From Gammaproteobacteria bacterium (lineage in GTDB: Bacteria > Pseudomonadota > Gammaproteobacteria > Pseudomonadales > Pseudohongiellaceae), in contig JAQWZF010000021.1 in NCBI GenBank assembly GCA_029253585.1, positions 1-64,000 on the forward strand: a stretch of DNA of 64,000 nucleotides, read 5' to 3'. Both the position numbers and the translations under genes were made by a program. The notes beneath the pieces were generated by a model. The model did not search any database and was not told where the DNA came from. It was given only the letters and a program-made list of their open reading frames with translations. The stretch's first letter is position 1; each line of letters starts with the position of its first letter. Below, piece after piece: positions 43,924 through 53,948 of this stretch.

Positions 43924-44841
43924 TCACAGATAACGGTTCGCGAGTTCAATCCACAGGGGAATCACAAAAAATGCAGCAAGGGTTTGCGCGGTAATGATAT
44001 TCGCCATGAGGCTCTCGTTACCGCCTAGTTGCCGCGCCAGAATATAGGCCGAGGGTGGCGCAGGTAATACGCTAAGCAACAGCAGGATTACCGCTATCGA
44101 ATTCGGCGTTTCGAAAAGCAGGCAGGCAGCAAGCACCAGCCCGGGGACCAAGGCAAGCTTGTTGAGCAAAGCCACTAGCATTTGCCAACTCTGCTCCCCT
44201 AGTGCCACAAAACGAATCCCCGCACCGACTGCGAGAAGACCTATTGGTAATGCAGGCTGACTGAGAATCTCCAGAACAGATTCGGCAAGGGGCGGAATAG
44301 TAAAGCCTGTATAGCTGACAGCGATACCCGCAACACAAGCCAACACCAGCGGATTACTCACAACTGAGTTGATGACACGACTGACTCTCTTGATGCCTCC
44401 TTCTCCGTCACCGGTCAGAGCCACTACGCACAACACATTTACTAGCGGAATATACAGAGCGAGGCAAAGGGCGGCAGTGATCAGACCACTATCGCCATAC
44501 AGGAGATCGATACAGGCTAGACCAATAAAGGTATTGAAACGGATACTGCCTTGATAGATAGAGCTTAGCGAGGCTGAGTCGCCGCTAACGAATTTTTTCA
44601 GCGAGAATATAAGCACCGTAATGACGAATAGAGCAAAGCCTATAACTTTGCTGATATCCACGACGTTCTCCCAATCGAAATTCGAAGCCGAGAGCCGCAC
44701 CAAGAGCAAGGCTGGAAAAAATATATAGTAGGTGAGTCGTTCCAGCTCCGCCCATGCCGCCTGGCTGGAAACTGGAGCTCGACTAATCAAAAAACCCAAA
44801 AGAATTATGGCAAAGATAGGAGTGAGGACACTTAGAATCAT
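43924..44841 (-). CDS. AEC-family (auxin efflux carrier-like) transporter
   Basis: This 305-residue inner-membrane protein has ten hydrophobic segments. It starts LSVLTPIFAIILLGFLIS, typical for the AEC family, includes RFNTFIGLACIDLLYG, and ends in a symmetrical repeat (LLLSVLPAPPSAYILARQLGG). Bacterial members carry dicarboxylates such as malonate or malate; the cargo here is not evident. It converges with the broken FrsA-like gene. Confidence 0.83.
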   Translation of the reverse strand: MILSVLTPIFAIILLGFLISRAPVSSQAAWAELERLTYYIFFPALLLVRLSASNFDWENVVDISKVIGFALFVITVLIFSLKKFVSGDSASLSSIYQGSIRFNTFIGLACIDLLYGDSGLITAALCLALYIPLVNVLCVVALTGDGEGGIKRVSRVINSVVSNPLVLACVAGIAVSYTGFTIPPLAESVLEILSQPALPIGLLAVGAGIRFVALGEQSWQMLVALLNKLALVPGLVLAACLLFETPNSIAVILLLLSVLPAPPSAYILARQLGGNESLMANIITAQTLAAFFVIPLWIELANRYL

Positions 44842-45120
44842 GGCGGCATACTAGCCTCACCAGCCCTGCAATTCCAGTCTTCTTCGCCGCCAGAGCCAGA
44901 CCAACGCCACCACCTTGACAACATTCGGTGCCGGCGCGATACTTCCGACCAGTCCAAGAAAGACCTATCTGCCAAGGCCACTTGCAAACTTCAAAAACGA
45001 ATACCCAAACAATGTTGTCGGATAAACCTAGAGTTCTTTCGACTCTTCGTTTCGTTGTTGACCCTGTCACTGGCAGCCTAACAAAGAGTCTCTATAGAAA
45101 ATCGGATTTAGAATATCACT

Positions 45121-45732
45121 ATGGAATATTTCGCAATAATCGCCTTCGCCATCACCACTTGTGTGACACCCGGCCCCAATAACGCCATGATCATGGCGTC
45201 TGGTTTAAACTACGGCATCAAGCGCAGCCTTCCCCACTTCTGCGGCATCGTGTTGGGGTTTCCGGTTATGGTGCTCGCCGTCGGCCTCGGCATAGCACAA
45301 CTATTCGAGCTGTATCCGATAATGCACATAGTCTTGAAGGTTGCCGGCGCTGCCTACCTAAGCTATCTCGCGTATAAGATTGCGAGTGCGCCAGTGACCG
45401 GGCCCAACGAGACCGAAGGCAGGCCATTCTCTTTTATTCAGGCCGCCGCCTTTCAATGGGTGAACCCGAAAGCCTGGGTTCTGGCGGTAGGCGCCACCGT
45501 AACCTATACGACTCTTGGTGAAGGCTATGTGCTACAGGTCATTACCATCGGTCTCATCTTCCTGCTATTCGGAGCGCCCTGCATCATGCTCTGGCTCTGG
45601 GGAGGTGCCTCGCTAAAGGCGCTTATGCGCAATCCAAGCTACGTGAGAGCCTTCAATATCAGCATGGCTGTTCTGCTGGTGGGATCCCTGATACCCGTCT
45701 TCCTGGAACTGCTTGATCAAATTACAGCTTGA
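45121..45732 (+). CDS. LysE/RhtB-family amino acid exporter
   Basis: This 203-residue membrane protein has six helices and the family start AITTCVTPGPNNAMIMASGLNYG (CVTPGPN is the LysE signature), then AAYLSYLAYKI and WVNPKAWVLAVGA. It should export an amino acid or homoserine-lactone-type compound. It is a single gene, followed at 93 bp by a YciI-like gene. Confidence 0.88.
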   Translation: MEYFAIIAFAITTCVTPGPNNAMIMASGLNYGIKRSLPHFCGIVLGFPVMVLAVGLGIAQLFELYPIMHIVLKVAGAAYLSYLAYKIASAPVTGPNETEGRPFSFIQAAAFQWVNPKAWVLAVGATVTYTTLGEGYVLQVITIGLIFLLFGAPCIMLWLWGGASLKALMRNPSYVRAFNISMAVLLVGSLIPVFLELLDQITA

Positions 45733-45825
45733 AGAAATTCGAAACAAACCAGGCAAATCTGAGCAGACTTGCCCTTAGCTGGAGTCATGAGATAATCGGC
45801 ACAACTCAAACGAGGATACGACACT

Positions 45826-46113
45826 ATGCAATTTATGGTTACCGCCTATGACGGCAAAGATGAGAACGCGCTAGAGCGGCGCCTGTCTGTGCGCGATGCG
45901 CATCTCAAGGGAGCGAAGCAGCTTAAGGAGGCCGGACATCTGATCGCTGGCGGCGCGATCCTCGATGAAGCGGAGCAGATGATAGGCTCTACCATGTTCG
46001 TCGATTTCGACTCCAAGGCAGAGCTGGATCAGTGGCTTGCCAGCGATCCCTACGTAACCGGTAAGGTCTGGCAAGATATTAGTGTTCAGCAGATTCGACT
46101 AGCGGTGAATTAG
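45826..46113 (+). CDS. YciI-family protein
   Basis: This 95-residue ferredoxin-like-fold protein has the two conserved family sites, RDAHL (residues ~23-27) with the His and SDPY (residues ~73-76) with the Asp. Members act as small hydrolases or dehalogenase-like enzymes and are often of unknown role. The ATG at 45826 is preceded by ACGAGGAT. It ends 12 bp before the convergent esterase gene. Confidence 0.85.
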   Translation: MQFMVTAYDGKDENALERRLSVRDAHLKGAKQLKEAGHLIAGGAILDEAEQMIGSTMFVDFDSKAELDQWLASDPYVTGKVWQDISVQQIRLAVN

Positions 46114-46125
46114 GCTACCCGCCCG

Positions 46126-47427
46126 TCATTCGCCTATCTGGAGGTGCTCCAGCTTCAGGCCTACCGCCGTATTCGGGCCAAATCCTTTCCAGTAGTCATG
46201 GTCATCATTCTGCTGGCCATTGGTTACGGAATAGACAGCATCGGCACCGTCGGGTACAACTTCCAGATAGGACACGCTGCTCTCTTTCCGCTTCAGGTAA
46301 TGATCGAAGTAGGCAGTAGCGAAATGGTCCATGATGTTGTTCATACGGATATTGTCCCACACCGGATCGGTGTAATGAGAGGCACCGACTCCACTCTCAC
46401 TTTCTAGTATCTCAACGGGAACAGGATAAGGCGCGCCTGCGTTGTGGCCTGCATTCTTGTAGGTAAGCAAGTAACGATCACTGTTCACCGCCGCTTCGTA
46501 GATCGCTCGCACGCCGGCCTCGTATCCTGCGACGGTGTCGTTATCGCCAGCCAGGTAAAAAGTAGGCACGTCTATTCCAGCGAGGTCCTGCTCGCGCCAG
46601 AATCCCGAGGCCATACCCCAGGGCGCGACTGCGAAGCCCGCCTTGATGCGCGGGTCGAGATTGGATCGGTATTCGGGATTTCCCGTCGCGTGCTCATGGA
46701 GAAGCTCGTTCGGAGGAGCCATCAGGGAAGTGACCACGTCATCGCTGTAACCACCGCCTAGGTTATTCACCAAGCCATAGCCACCCATGGAATAACCAAC
46801 AATGCCTGTAGTATCGGCATCGAGCAGGCCATTAAGGAAGCTGCTTGCATCATGGGAAAGATTATCCAGCGTGTTGAGCACAAAGCGCTGATCGAGCGGA
46901 CGGTTATAGAGCGTGCTGGTAAATGCCTGTTGATCGTCATAGGTGCTGTCGATGTGATCGATCGATGCAACCACATAGCCCTTGCTCGCAAGATTTTCAC
47001 CGAGATGACTGATAAGAAAACGGTTGCCGGGATAGCCATGGGAAATAATAACGAGAGGATAGCGTGCATCTGCACTGTTGGGTTCAGCGTCACGTACCGC
47101 GCGACCATGCAGCGTCGCAGTGATATCGGGATTGCGAGTAATGGCCCGATACTCGCCGCCGGCTGATTGATTCGCAGCAAGCTGTGCGGGGTACCAGACT
47201 TCGACAGTTAGGCTTCGATCATAGATAGCGCTGTCACCGCCGCGCTTTGTATTCAGAATATCTATTCTATTGGGATCAACAAATTCGAGTGTCTGCACAC
47301 CGATATCATACTCACCGAAACCCGCCAATTCTGGCGCATCCGGCCTAACAATATCGATGCGGTTTTCCTGTGCAACTCCCATGGAAACCATGCTAAAGAA
47401 CAGTGCTGCCAAGTCAAAAAATCTCAT
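46126..47427 (-). CDS. Exported alpha/beta hydrolase (PAF-acetylhydrolase / dienelactone-hydrolase-like)
   Basis: From the ATG at 47427 the protein has 433 residues and a signal peptide (MRFFDLAALFFSMVSMGVAQ); nine further upstream codons have no better support. The hydrolase core shows YPLVIISHGYPGNR (oxyanion segment), GYSMGGYGL (nucleophile Ser), AGDNDTVAGYE (acid) and KNAGHNAG (His). The layout matches PAF-acetylhydrolase-like esterases. It is preceded by the RND efflux genes on the same strand but with its own context. Confidence 0.82.
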   Translation of the reverse strand: MRFFDLAALFFSMVSMGVAQENRIDIVRPDAPELAGFGEYDIGVQTLEFVDPNRIDILNTKRGGDSAIYDRSLTVEVWYPAQLAANQSAGGEYRAITRNPDITATLHGRAVRDAEPNSADARYPLVIISHGYPGNRFLISHLGENLASKGYVVASIDHIDSTYDDQQAFTSTLYNRPLDQRFVLNTLDNLSHDASSFLNGLLDADTTGIVGYSMGGYGLVNNLGGGYSDDVVTSLMAPPNELLHEHATGNPEYRSNLDPRIKAGFAVAPWGMASGFWREQDLAGIDVPTFYLAGDNDTVAGYEAGVRAIYEAAVNSDRYLLTYKNAGHNAGAPYPVPVEILESESGVGASHYTDPVWDNIRMNNIMDHFATAYFDHYLKRKESSVSYLEVVPDGADAVYSVTNGQQNDDHDYWKGFGPNTAVGLKLEHLQIGE

Positions 47428-47477
47428 ACGAAAAGCCCTGTCAGAAAGAATCAAGAGATTCGCACATTATGAATCGC

Positions 47478-50400
47478 CTAATGTTGATATGCCAGCGCTC
47501 TCTCTTCAGCAGTGTCGGTGTGACCATGAAAATCTTGCAAGATCACATACAGGCTAGGCACCAGGAATAGCGTGATCACGGTAGCGAAGAGCACGCCGAA
47601 AGACAGTGAAATCGCCATAGGCACAATGAAGAAAGTTGCCGGGCTCGCGGTAATCATTAGTGGCACCAGACCGATAAAGGTAGTCAAAGAGGTTAGGAAG
47701 ATCGGCCTAAAGCGCATCATGCCCGCTGTGGAGACCGCCTCTACCATGCCCATACCTTCATCGCGCAGGCGATTAATGGAAACCACCAACACCAGAGACG
47801 CATTCACAACAACACCACTAAGCGCGATGATGCCGAGCAGGGAAAAAAACACCAGGTCGGCGCCCATGATAAAGTGTCCAAAGATTGCGCCTATAGCTCC
47901 AAATGGAATCACACTCATGATGATAAGTGGCTGAGTATAAGACTTTAATGGTATCGCCAGCAGAGCAAAGATGACCATCATAGCAAGCGGGAATGTTGAG
48001 AACAGTTCGGACAGGGAACTAAGTTGTCGCTCACCCTCACCACCGACCACTAGCTTCACATCGAGATCTCGCGCCCATTTATCCTTGAACTTGCCGATAA
48101 CTTCGCGGCGAATTTCGTCAGGCTTAACTACCGTCCGATCGATATCTCCGCGCACAGTAATTACGCGCCGACCATCCTGCCTATTAATACTGGAATAACT
48201 ATTACCTAGCGAGAAATCAGCGATGCTAAGAAATGGCACCTCGGCACCACTAGGCGTTCGAATCAGTAGATCTTCAAGATTTCCCAGTGACTGGCGTTCG
48301 TCTTCCGGATAGCGCACCATCACACGAATGTCGTCGGACCCGCGCTGAATACGTTGCGACTCTGCACCGTAAAAAGCCTGCCGCACCTGCGTAGCGACAT
48401 CGTTGAGGTTCAAACCCAGAGTCTTGCCAGTCTCCAATATCTGAATCTGAACCTCTTGCTTGCCGGCTCGGAAGGAATCGGAAATATCGAACACACCGGG
48501 GTAACGCGCCAGTTCTGCGCGTAACTCAGTGGAGGCGATCTTCAGATTTTCTTCGTCACGACCCTCGAGGCGATAATTAATTGCATCACCGGCAGAGAAC
48601 GCATCGGAGACAAAGGTTAGTTCCAGCGCATCGGGAATGCTACCAACTTTTTCGCGCCATCTATCGCGAATCTCGGCAGAACTTATCTCTCCGCGCTCAA
48701 AGAAAGGTGTCAGGTACAACACGACTTCTGCCACCTCGCTGCTACCTGCATTACCTCTTCCGGGACTGCCGGGGCCACCGCGTGGTGCTCGGCCACCAAT
48801 AATCGTTAATACACTAGCGACTACGCGCTCCGTAGATACTGGCGCGGCACCACTGGCCTTGAGCGCTATCAGCTCTTCATCGAGTTCGGCGGTGAGCTCA
48901 AGAGCCTTCTCTTCGAGTATGCTTATCGCATCTTCAGTGATATAACCTGGGACACCTACTGGCATGACCACGGTACCCCATACGGTGTCGCCCTCGATCG
49001 ACGGCATGAACTGAAATATCACGCGGCCTGACATAAGCAAGGCGAAGGAAATGATAATGACGCCTGTTGCCGTCGCCCAGGCAGCATAACGGTATTTAAG
49101 AACTTTCTTTAGAGCGCGCTGATAGCCGTGTTCAGCAAAATATTCCATGCTTCCCGCTATCTTGCCCTGCAAATTCTGCCACACACCTACGATGGAGGTA
49201 CCTTCACCCAGGTAGCCTGTCGTTTTTCTGTGGGCAATGTGTCCGGGCAATATGAGTTGCGACTCAACGAGGCTAGCCAGCAGACAGAACACCACCACTC
49301 CACCAATCGCATTGAAGAACGCGCCCATCTGTCCACCCAACAACAAAATCGGCAGGAAGGCAGCTATAGTTGTCAACACACCAAAGATTACCGGCACCGA
49401 AACTTCCATTGTGCCTTCGATTGCCGCCTCTTCAGGGGTATAGCCCTTCCGCTCAAAAGCGTGTATTCGCTCGCCAACAACGATGGCATCATCAACAATA
49501 ATACCCAGAACTAAAATAAAACCCATTACGGTCAGCGAGCTAATCGTCAACCCCACCGTGGGAAAAAGAGCGAGAGCGCCGGCGATAGCGATTGGGATAC
49601 CGGCTGCCACCCACACCGCCACTTTGAAACGTAAGAATAACGCCAAAATTAATAGTACAAACAAAAGTCCGGTATAGGCGTTCGTGGCAACGGTACCGAT
49701 CCTGTCCTGTGTAGCGACCGCCGAGTCAGTTATTACATTCAGCTCCATGCCTTCTGGAAGATTAAAGTCAACCGAAGCCATCCAGGCGCGAACCCGCCGT
49801 GCCGATGTGACGATGTCTTCATCGCCCACACGCAGAATATCGATGATCGCAGAGTTGACGCCATTCAGGCGCGCATCCAGATAGCCTTCCTCAAAGCCAT
49901 CGTTGACCGTCGCGATCTGACCAAGACGCAGCTGGGTGCCATCTGGATAAGACTGCACGACAATATTTTCGTACTCATCGCCGTTATAAACCTGGCCCTT
50001 GGTGCGCAGCAAAATCTCGCCCGATGCAGTGCGGATGGTGCCCCCGGGTAAGTCGAGTGAGGCGCGATCGATCGCGCGTGAAATCTGATCCAGAGTGAGG
50101 CCGTATTGGCGCAGAGTAAACTCGGACACCTCAATAGAAATTTCGAATGGACGGATATACTCGATGTTAACCGTGGAAATACCATCGATATCTAGCAGAT
50201 CGTTGCGGATATCCTCGGCAACCGTTTTTAAATTGCTATCATCAGTTTGGGATGAAAGTGCCATCGTCATGACGTTGCCACTGGCGCTGAATGCTCGAAC
50301 TATGGGCTTTTCTGTTTCAGCGGGAAAGGTAGTGACGGCGTCAACCTTGCCCTTCACATCGTTCAATACGCGGTTTAGATCGGCGCCACTGCTTAGCTCC

Positions 50401-50681
50401 AAGGTTGCATCACAGCCGCCCTCACGAGCTGTGCTAGTGAGGCGCTCTATATTCTCAGCGCCTTCTAGCGCCTCTTCGATACGCAAGCAGACTGCAGATT
50501 CAGACTCGGCCGGAGTCGCGCCCAGATAGGCGACACTAACTTGAATCAGTCCGAATTCAATATCGGGAAATTCCTCCTGATTGAGACTTAAATAGGAGAG
50601 AGCCCCGCTCGCCAGAAAGAGCATCATCATCAGATTGGTAGCGACTGGATTTTTAACAAACCATGTAATCGGAGTTCTCAA
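47478..50681 (-). CDS. RND-family efflux permease
   Basis: This 1067-residue protein is the inner-membrane pump of a tripartite efflux system: helix 1 near residues 11-31, two large periplasmic loops (residues ~32-335 and ~560-870), and helix clusters with the proton-relay Asp pair in LVLGIIVDDAIVVGERIHAFE (near residue 405). GLIQVSVAYLGATPAESE follows the first helix as in the drug-exporting (HAE1-like) group. The TTG start is preceded by AGAGG. It lies 48 bp after its adaptor gene; no TolC-type outer-membrane gene is adjacent. Confidence 0.93.
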   Translation of the reverse strand: MRTPITWFVKNPVATNLMMMLFLASGALSYLSLNQEEFPDIEFGLIQVSVAYLGATPAESESAVCLRIEEALEGAENIERLTSTAREGGCDATLELSSGADLNRVLNDVKGKVDAVTTFPAETEKPIVRAFSASGNVMTMALSSQTDDSNLKTVAEDIRNDLLDIDGISTVNIEYIRPFEISIEVSEFTLRQYGLTLDQISRAIDRASLDLPGGTIRTASGEILLRTKGQVYNGDEYENIVVQSYPDGTQLRLGQIATVNDGFEEGYLDARLNGVNSAIIDILRVGDEDIVTSARRVRAWMASVDFNLPEGMELNVITDSAVATQDRIGTVATNAYTGLLFVLLILALFLRFKVAVWVAAGIPIAIAGALALFPTVGLTISSLTVMGFILVLGIIVDDAIVVGERIHAFERKGYTPEEAAIEGTMEVSVPVIFGVLTTIAAFLPILLLGGQMGAFFNAIGGVVVFCLLASLVESQLILPGHIAHRKTTGYLGEGTSIVGVWQNLQGKIAGSMEYFAEHGYQRALKKVLKYRYAAWATATGVIIISFALLMSGRVIFQFMPSIEGDTVWGTVVMPVGVPGYITEDAISILEEKALELTAELDEELIALKASGAAPVSTERVVASVLTIIGGRAPRGGPGSPGRGNAGSSEVAEVVLYLTPFFERGEISSAEIRDRWREKVGSIPDALELTFVSDAFSAGDAINYRLEGRDEENLKIASTELRAELARYPGVFDISDSFRAGKQEVQIQILETGKTLGLNLNDVATQVRQAFYGAESQRIQRGSDDIRVMVRYPEDERQSLGNLEDLLIRTPSGAEVPFLSIADFSLGNSYSSINRQDGRRVITVRGDIDRTVVKPDEIRREVIGKFKDKWARDLDVKLVVGGEGERQLSSLSELFSTFPLAMMVIFALLAIPLKSYTQPLIIMSVIPFGAIGAIFGHFIMGADLVFFSLLGIIALSGVVVNASLVLVVSINRLRDEGMGMVEAVSTAGMMRFRPIFLTSLTTFIGLVPLMITASPATFFIVPMAISLSFGVLFATVITLFLVPSLYVILQDFHGHTDTAEERALAYQH

Positions 50682-50729
50682 TGTAGACCTCTATCTCGTA
50701 TTTTTAATCGAGCGAAAATGAACTTATTA

Positions 50730-51896
50730 TTAAATTACTTCGGTAACCGGCTGTACAGACATACCGTTGACAACAGCCTGTATGGGGGAGATACATATAA
50801 ATTCTCCCGGTAAGATGCCGCCACTGATAAGGACGCGATCCTCCTCCAAGCGATAGATCTCTACATTGCGGTAGTACATCTTGTTTTCCGCGTCTACGAC
50901 CAACACCTGGTTATTGTTGCGGATAACAGACCTAGGCAAGGCGATAAGGTCACTGACACGCCGTCCTTGTATAGTCGCCTGGACGTAAAGACCTATGGGC
51001 AACGGTATTTCCGCATTCTTATTCATAGCCGAAGCATTCGCCACTGGCTGCTTCACCCGAATAATCGTCTGCACCGTGTTACTGTTGGCATCAATGACCG
51101 CTTCTGTGCGCACCAACTTGCCGGACCAGTTATACTCCGCGCCGCCATACAAACCAGTTAGGATGACATTGGGAGCCCGCTCATCGCCCAATTCACCCCG
51201 CATACCCAGAGGTACATCGAGAAATCCTAATTGCCGGATAGCGAGTGGCACCCGAACCTCAACCTCTGTCGCGCCGAGCAAAACTGCAACACTCTGCGCT
51301 CGATTGACGAATTGACCCAACTCGACATCTCGCGACTGAATGATGGCATCGAATGGCGCCCGAATGTTTGCCCTATCAAGATCGAGCTCTGCCTGCTGAA
51401 AGCTTGCCTGGGCATCAGCCAGCCTGGCTATATTCACATTTGCCATGCGAATTGCATCTTGTAGCTGGGAATCACTGGCCAGGCGCTTGTCCGCCAGCTC
51501 GCGCAGTCGATCAAGCTCATTGCTGGCATGGGTTGATTCGGCCTGAGCCTGCTGCATGGCTGCCAGGCTGCGAGCCCGTGTCGTCTCATAGTCGCTACTC
51601 TCCAAGCGCAGCAGCGATTCACCCTCTTTCACGAAGCCGCCGGCCTCCATGGCCGAAGAAATCCAGGCAACGGGGCCTGCTACTGGGGCCGAGAGAGAGG
51701 CAACCTGCGAGGCTTGCACCTTGCCCTGAGATTCCACGTTGAGCTGAATGGATTCTGCTCGCACTTGAGCTACCCGAACACTAACAGGGATGATCTCCGG
51801 TGCGGCCTCATCTACTACCGTAGGGGAGCGCAAGAGCACGGCCGCAAAAAAAATACAGCCCGCCAAGATACCAATGGGGAAAATTACACGCTTCAT
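50730..51896 (-). CDS. RND efflux periplasmic adaptor (membrane fusion protein)
   Basis: This 388-residue protein has an N-terminal membrane anchor (residues ~5-23), a lipoyl half-motif (VESQGKVQASQVASLSAPVAGPVAWI), a coiled coil (residues ~100-165, AMQQAQAESTHASNELDRLRELADK), the second lipoyl half (ANIRAPFDAIIQSRDVELGQFV) and a beta-barrel. It links the RND pump to an outer-membrane channel. It is the first gene of the efflux pair, 155 bp after the GntR regulator gene on the same strand. Confidence 0.92.
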   Translation of the reverse strand: MKRVIFPIGILAGCIFFAAVLLRSPTVVDEAAPEIIPVSVRVAQVRAESIQLNVESQGKVQASQVASLSAPVAGPVAWISSAMEAGGFVKEGESLLRLESSDYETTRARSLAAMQQAQAESTHASNELDRLRELADKRLASDSQLQDAIRMANVNIARLADAQASFQQAELDLDRANIRAPFDAIIQSRDVELGQFVNRAQSVAVLLGATEVEVRVPLAIRQLGFLDVPLGMRGELGDERAPNVILTGLYGGAEYNWSGKLVRTEAVIDANSNTVQTIIRVKQPVANASAMNKNAEIPLPIGLYVQATIQGRRVSDLIALPRSVIRNNNQVLVVDAENKMYYRNVEIYRLEEDRVLISGGILPGEFICISPIQAVVNGMSVQPVTEVI

Positions 51897-52051
51897 GCGT
51901 TAGCTCCTTTGCTGCTCTTCCATGCCACTACAGCTCTAATTATTTGTCTTTTCATAGTTATCTACTTATCTACTGTTAATACGAATGAATCGATTACTTC
52001 ACTGCACTCTATCCGTCTCTAATTCGGATCGGTTCGGCTTGTCAAAGCGAC

Positions 52052-52777
52052 CTAAACTACCATTTTCCTGATTTCTGAGGCTTTTAGACCGATCGCCTCG
52101 CTCATCGCCGCCCGCAGTTCTTCGAAATGCTCCAGCATGGCCTCCGAGGCTAGCTCGCCATCCTTCTTGTTGATGCTTACTCGCAGCGAGCTTAGTAATC
52201 GCTTAATCGAGCTCTTCTTTAGATCAGGCCGAATACCCAGTCTCATCATCTGATCTACAAATTGCGCCTTGAGATCGTTGCTTATCAGCCTAACCACCAG
52301 GTTGTCCGCGATTTCTGACAGAGTTTTCATGAATTCACGCCACCGAGGCTGCATGCCCTCCAAGTCGACAGACTCATCTGTCAATTGTACGACCAGTTCC
52401 TTCAATTGGATGAGTTGCTCTGCATTTGCCGTGTTAATGGCATTCTTCGCCGTCAGAGCAGCCAACACCCCAAATGTTTCCAGAAATTGGTCGACTAGAA
52501 CCGGATTTGGAAGGTCATTCAACTGCATAAGCGGCCCTAAAACTGCGAGGCTCGCAGAATCAACGCTCTGTACCCTGGCCCCGCCTGGCTGGGTTCGTAT
52601 CAGGCCCAATTGTTCTAGCTGGGACAGAGCCTCCCTAACTGCTCCGCGGCTAGCATCAAACCTCGCCGCAAGGTCTCTCTCCGACGGAAAGCGTTCACCG
52701 CTTCGATACTGCTGACGCAGAATTTCGTCGCGCAGCGACTCTGCAATTTCATGGCTGATAGTGTTACTTGAAGACAT
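52052..52777 (-). CDS. GntR-family regulator, FadR subgroup
   Basis: This 241-residue repressor has a winged helix at residues ~5-75 (ESLRDEILRQQYRSGERFPSERDLAARFDASRGAVREALSQLEQLGLI) followed by a helical effector domain typical for FadR-type members. It is preceded by a pair of operators (52838-52866) of the FadR type and so probably represses itself. It is upstream of the RND efflux pair on the same strand, so it may also control that, though a metabolic effector such as an organic acid is more usual for the subgroup. Confidence 0.88.
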   Translation of the reverse strand: MSSSNTISHEIAESLRDEILRQQYRSGERFPSERDLAARFDASRGAVREALSQLEQLGLIRTQPGGARVQSVDSASLAVLGPLMQLNDLPNPVLVDQFLETFGVLAALTAKNAINTANAEQLIQLKELVVQLTDESVDLEGMQPRWREFMKTLSEIADNLVVRLISNDLKAQFVDQMMRLGIRPDLKKSSIKRLLSSLRVSINKKDGELASEAMLEHFEELRAAMSEAIGLKASEIRKMVV

Positions 52778-52837
52778 CGTCTAATTGCTCATCGCTATCC
52801 AAAAATTGGGCCTGAGGCGGGCTCAACACCCACATTA

Positions 52838-52866
52838 TTTGGTCGGACCAAATTGGTCTGACCAAA
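52838..52866. promoter_or_regulatory. Twin FadR-type GntR operators
   Basis: Two palindromes, TGGTCGGACCA (52840-52850) and TGGTCTGACCA (52854-52864), fit the TGGT-N3-ACCA half-site pattern of FadR-type regulators. Their centres are 14 bp apart. They lie ~60 bp upstream of the gntR start codon and would serve autoregulation. Confidence 0.82.
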
Positions 52867-53221
52867 TATAGGGCCAAAAACCTATAGTGCAAGCGGCAGA
52901 CGATGAAACGAACGATAAAATTGATAGCTAGCAGGATTTGCCGCTGGAAATGCTCCATAGACCGAAATTCCGCAGAAAAAGACCGCGAGGGCACAGCTTT
53001 TAGGCAAGTAGGACAAGAGACTCTAGCGATCAAGCAAGAAAATGGCCTCATGGCAGATTCGAGAGCTGTCACCCCGCTGATTTCGATATTTAGGGGGCAT
53101 TTTTATGCTGGCTGCCCGTTTTGGAATTCGCATCGCCGCAAAGACAGAGAAAACCCGCCTCTTAGGGCCGTAGCAGTTGTTCACCCGTGGCAAATCTGCT
53201 TAAATTTTACTTTCTTTCCGC

Positions 53222-53361
53222 CATTGGACCACGATTGCCCCTATCGTGACCCCTGGTATGGCAAGGCCGCCCTGAACGAGATCGGAAAATATGTTAGATC
53301 CTGCAAGTTCGATCCAATGATCGTTGATACGCTAGCTGACATCATTAGCGAGCTAGACTAG
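53222..53361 (+). pseudogene. Possible remnant of an HD-GYP domain C-terminus
   Basis: An open frame from 52903 to 53361 ends in about 45 residues (DCPYRDPWYGKAALNEIGKYV through FDPMIVDTLADIISELD) that resemble the last helices of HD-GYP phosphodiesterases (RPYR...EAL.EI....FDP.VV). The earlier part of the frame shows no such similarity and no HD or GYP motif is present. If related, it is a truncated fragment; chance resemblance cannot be excluded. Confidence 0.25.
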
Positions 53362-53412
53362 AAATATTTCGGAAGGCAAATTCAAAGTAGCTTTATTTGA
53401 GGAACGACAACA

Positions 53413-53742
53413 ATGAGAAACGTTAGCCGCATCACTACTATAGCCCTGCTCGCAATAGCACTTTCTGCCTGCAGCCTGCTCGCTCCACGCACTGTCTGGA
53501 TTGACGTGCGCTCTATGGATGAATACAACGAAGACCATATCGATAACACGGAGATAATCCCCCACACTGAGATCGCCGCACGGATTACCGATCTTGACCT
53601 AGACAAGTCCACCCCCATCAAGGTGTTCTGCCGTAGCGGCGTTAGAGCGGGCATCGCACTTACGGCTCTGCAAGACCTAGGCTATACGAATGTAGAAAAT
53701 GTGGGCGGAATAGCGGATGCTAGGTTGATCTTAAACCAGTAG
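53413..53742 (+). CDS. Rhodanese-domain lipoprotein (PspE-like)
   Basis: This 109-residue protein has a lipoprotein signal with lipobox LSACS (Cys20) and one rhodanese domain: WIDVRSMDEYNEDHI near residue 29 and the active loop VFCRSGVRAG near 71-80 with catalytic Cys. It would transfer sulphane sulphur (thiosulphate to cyanide or a thiol) in the periplasm. It is monocistronic, with a terminator 38 bp after its stop. Confidence 0.88.
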   Translation: MRNVSRITTIALLAIALSACSLLAPRTVWIDVRSMDEYNEDHIDNTEIIPHTEIAARITDLDLDKSTPIKVFCRSGVRAGIALTALQDLGYTNVENVGGIADARLILNQ

Positions 53743-53779
53743 CTGCGCTGCAGAGCTCCAGCTTAAAGAAAGCAATATT

Positions 53780-53815
53780 AAGGTCGTGGGAACTAACAAA
53801 CCTCCGGCCTTTTTT
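53780..53815 (+). terminator. Rho-independent terminator after the rhodanese gene
   Basis: AAGGTCGTGGG (53780-53790) pairs with CCTCCGGCCTT (53801-53811) through a stem with two G-U pairs and one mismatch. A run of six T follows directly. Confidence 0.65.
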
Positions 53816-53948
53816 AATGAGCTAGCCTACTCCGCACAGAACCGAGCCCCAGGTGAGCCAGCAAGTGGTAGTGTAAATTCTCGCCGATCGTGGCAAACTT
53901 AAATCAACGTATTTCAAACAAGCGCCGCCTATGCGGTAGGAGTCACTA

